Under the pieces are notes generated by a model. That model was not told where the DNA came from. It was given only the letters and a program-made list of their open reading frames with translations, and made no database searches. A DNA stretch of 7,383 nucleotides from Oscillospiraceae bacterium. GTDB lineage: Bacteria; Bacillota; Clostridia; Oscillospirales; Oscillospiraceae. The position numbers were made by a program, and so were the translations under genes. Shown here in pieces: positions 6,195-7,383 of this stretch (position 1 is the stretch's first letter; every line of letters starts with the position of its first letter). The stretch covers positions 1-7,383 of the forward strand of contig JAHHSD010000067.1 in assembly GCA_020025425.1 (NCBI GenBank). Reading direction: 5' to 3'.

Positions 6195-6223
6195 TGGAAT
6201 CACAAAAGGATTAATGTTATAAT
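6195..6223 (+). promoter_or_regulatory. Sigma-A promoter with extended -10
   Basis: A perfect TATAAT (6218-6223) with TG at 6215-6216. The -35 at 17-nt spacing is only TGGAAT (6195-6200), so recognition would depend on the extended -10. Surrounding DNA (6165-6240) is AT-rich compared with the genes. Predicted start near 6230. Confidence 0.65.
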
Positions 6224-6236
6224 CCTACCATTCAAA

Positions 6237-6278
6237 ATACCGGGCGCTCTGCACCGACCCAGGGCGCTGTCCCGGTAT
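6237..6278 (+). promoter_or_regulatory. Structured 5' leader hairpin
   Basis: ATACCGGG (6237-6244) pairs with CCCGGTAT (6271-6278), an 8-bp stem. Inside it CGCTC (6245-6249) pairs with GGGCG (6262-6266, one G-T), leaving a 12-nt apical loop and a 4-nt bulge at 6267-6270. The element begins within about 10 nt of the predicted transcription start and ends 36 nt before the start codon. No T tract follows, so it is a leader structure rather than a terminator. It matches no riboswitch class I recognise. Confidence 0.5.
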
Positions 6279-6314
6279 GGCTCCGGCCGGTCCTTTATCA
6301 AATGGGGAATGAAT

Positions 6315-6977
6315 ATGGAAAAGAAAACCGAACGCACCATCAACCACAACGGCAGTTTTTCTGTGAAAGAGACCACCACCTTCACTCCGGAGGACGGAGC
6401 GGTCCCGCTCCAGGACGTCAGACCCGCTGCCCCCTTCTCCGAAGTCCGGGGAAAAAGCCATATTGGCTACGCCGCCACAAAGACCACCACGACCAACGAC
6501 CCCAGGATCACCAAGCCCCTGGTCTGGTTCTTCGCCATCGTGTTTCTCCTGGTGGCCTTCTTTGCTTACGCCATCGGCTACTGGCCCTTCTCCATCCCCT
6601 TTGCGGGGTCAGCCATATTCATTCTGGTGAAGGGGCGCAGGGATGTTAACCGCGTAGCCAAAAAAATGGAGGCCCAGGGCCAGGATGCCACCATCGATTC
6701 CCCGGAAGAGCTGGCGGAGGTGCTCTCTGGGGCATCCGGTCAGCTGAAAAACGACATGAAGGAGAGCATGCGGGCCACCTTCACCAAAGATCATGTACAC
6801 CACTTCATCAAGCTGACCCTGCCGATCTACGCTGTCCTCACCCTGGCCGCCTCCCTTGGCATGGGCTTTCTGGTCAGCAAATTCCTTGGGATCTTCGTGT
6901 TCTGTATGCTGACTGTGGGCGGCCTGCTGTACTTCCTGTTATTACTGCTGCTCCAATCCATATCCTCCAAAAAATAA
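6315..6977 (+). CDS. Four-helix membrane protein, unknown family
   Basis: 220 residues, not recognised. Residues 1-67 are hydrophilic and threonine-rich, without a signal peptide. There follow a strong helix (about 68-88), a shorter one (92-106), a charged cytoplasmic-type loop (106-164: basic at 106-117, then acidic with a predicted helix at 129-152), and two further helices (165-187, 190-213) ending in SISSKK. The basic residues after helix 2 and at both ends suggest that N-terminus, loop and C-terminus all face the cytoplasm. There are no visible catalytic motifs. The ATG at 6315 is preferred because GGGG stands 7 nt upstream; the in-frame ATG at 6309 would be too close to it. The gene stands alone between its promoter and a strong terminator, with a structured leader. 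Codon use resembles its neighbours, so it looks native. Confidence 0.85.
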   Translation: MEKKTERTINHNGSFSVKETTTFTPEDGAVPLQDVRPAAPFSEVRGKSHIGYAATKTTTTNDPRITKPLVWFFAIVFLLVAFFAYAIGYWPFSIPFAGSAIFILVKGRRDVNRVAKKMEAQGQDATIDSPEELAEVLSGASGQLKNDMKESMRATFTKDHVHHFIKLTLPIYAVLTLAASLGMGFLVSKFLGIFVFCMLTVGGLLYFLLLLLLQSISSKK

Positions 6978-6994
6978 ATGCTGTGCCGCAGAAC

Positions 6995-7031
6995 AAGGGC
7001 GGGCCGGAGCTATACTCCGGCCCGCCCTTTT
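6995..7031 (+). terminator. Strong intrinsic terminator
   Basis: A perfect 15-bp stem (6995-7009 with 7015-7029, GC-rich core GGGCGGGCCGGAG) encloses the loop CTATA and runs into TTTT (7028-7031). It starts 18 nt after the stop of the membrane-protein gene and ends that unit. Confidence 0.92.
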
Positions 7032-7096
7032 GGATGATCAAAATAAAAAAAGATCTGAAATCCTTCGATTGTAAAAAAAGTCGGAGTGTAATTATA

Positions 7097-7112
7097 GGAT
7101 TTCAAGAAATCC
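7097..7112. repeat. Short inverted repeat
   Basis: GGATTTC and GAAATCC, 7 bp each, separated by AA. A third copy of the half site, GAAATCC, lies at 7057-7063. It could be a protein-binding site, an element end or chance in AT-rich DNA. Confidence 0.35.
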
Positions 7113-7176
7113 AGTCATATCAATAGTTTATAGGTGGCCAACAAGTTGTGTTTCTTAATTAAAAGGGATATTATAG

Positions 7177-7362
7177 TCATTCAACTTCTGGAAAAATGCC
7201 TGAAATTGACCAAATTTTGTTATATGCTAAATCAGCCATGTGTGTTGCCCTGTGGCCAATGTCTTGTTCTCCCCATTCCGTCTTTTCTCCATATCTTTCT
7301 AAAAATTTTTTTACTGAGACAAAATTAGAATTTTTGGTTGATTGCATAATGAAGTTGGACAC
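7177..7362 (-). pseudogene. Possible DUF1524 (GmrSD-like) C-terminal remnant
   Basis: A 61-codon frame that opens only because a TAG codon (7363-7365) directly precedes it; its nominal GTG start has no ribosome binding site. The stretch FLERYGEKTEWGEQDIGHRA (residues 20-39) and the following MADLAYNKIWSI resemble the usual C-terminal pattern of DUF1524 domains (W-x4-I-x2-R, then a helix ending in I-W). DUF1524 is the HNH-like nuclease half of GmrSD-type modification-dependent restriction proteins, often joined to DUF262. The catalytic part would lie upstream, beyond the window or lost. It is therefore read as the tail of a broken gene. The resemblance is from memory of the family pattern and the segment is short, so this is a tentative call. 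Confidence 0.4.
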
Positions 7363-7383
7363 CTAAGAAAAAAATCCATAGTG

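Larger units (their letters stand above)
7032..7383. other. AT-rich terminal tract with no intact gene
   Basis: Right after the terminator the composition drops to roughly one-third GC by eye, against about 60% in the genes to the left. It holds several poly-A runs, a short inverted repeat (7097-7112) and one broken minus-strand ORF (7177-7362). A plus-strand frame at 7134-7328 is antisense to that ORF and lacks a binding site. The shift suggests DNA of different origin, acquired and decaying, and possibly continuing past the window. Confidence 0.6.

Noticed and set aside
7069..7098. Promoter-like TTGTAA with downstream TATAGG
   Set aside because: No gene with a binding site follows on the plus strand, and such matches are common in AT-rich DNA.
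1..7383. CRISPR arrays, tRNA or rRNA genes, complete insertion sequences
   Set aside because: I saw no regularly spaced repeats, no tRNA-like cloverleaf and no transposase; only a doubtful element end at the right edge.

Overview
The window reads as chromosomal DNA of an endospore-forming, GC-rich member of the Clostridia, most likely a gut Oscillospiraceae relative (Flavonifractor/Lawsonibacter/Intestinimonas-like). The basis is two sporulation genes (spoIVB, spoVAC), strong AGGAGG-type ribosome binding sites, GTG starts, a DUF378 protein, and coding DNA that looks about 60% GC by eye. The genus is inference; no rRNA or tRNA marker is present.

Left part (1-2000), minus strand: spoVAC (1414-1860) followed by its own terminator, then spoIVB (77-1171) followed by a second terminator. 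SpoVAC belongs to the forespore channel that loads dipicolinic acid. SpoIVB is the forespore serine protease that signals to the mother cell. Each seems to be its own transcription unit, and no SpoVAD or SpoVAE partner is visible.

Middle part (1950-4175), plus strand: a good sigma-A promoter with an extended -10 drives a tight run of genes: an AIM24-family protein, a short Sfp-type 4'-phosphopantetheinyl transferase, cytidine deaminase (cdd), and a small DUF378 membrane protein with its own strong RBS. A hairpin with A and T tracts on its two sides (4134-4173) closes this run and also the convergent minus-strand unit.

Minus-strand pocket (4226-4664): a 77-residue, extremely acidic, helical protein with a near-consensus promoter, and upstream of it a 46-codon remnant of a LysR-type DNA-binding domain. 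The remnant is divergent from an NhaC-family sodium/proton antiporter gene (4794-6095, plus), so it may be what is left of that transporter's regulator.

Right part (6096-7383): a promoter, an ~85-nt leader with a long hairpin, a four-helix membrane protein I do not recognise (6315-6977) and a perfect 15-bp terminator. From about 7032 the composition changes abruptly to AT-rich DNA. This tail holds a short inverted repeat and a broken ORF resembling the C-terminal end of DUF1524 (GmrSD-type nuclease) proteins, suggesting decayed acquired DNA at the window edge.

Most of the window is ordinary sporulation and housekeeping content. I found no convincing new multi-gene system. The items most worth a second look are the unknown membrane protein with its structured leader, the truncated LysR gene, the solitary spoVAC and the right-edge remnant.
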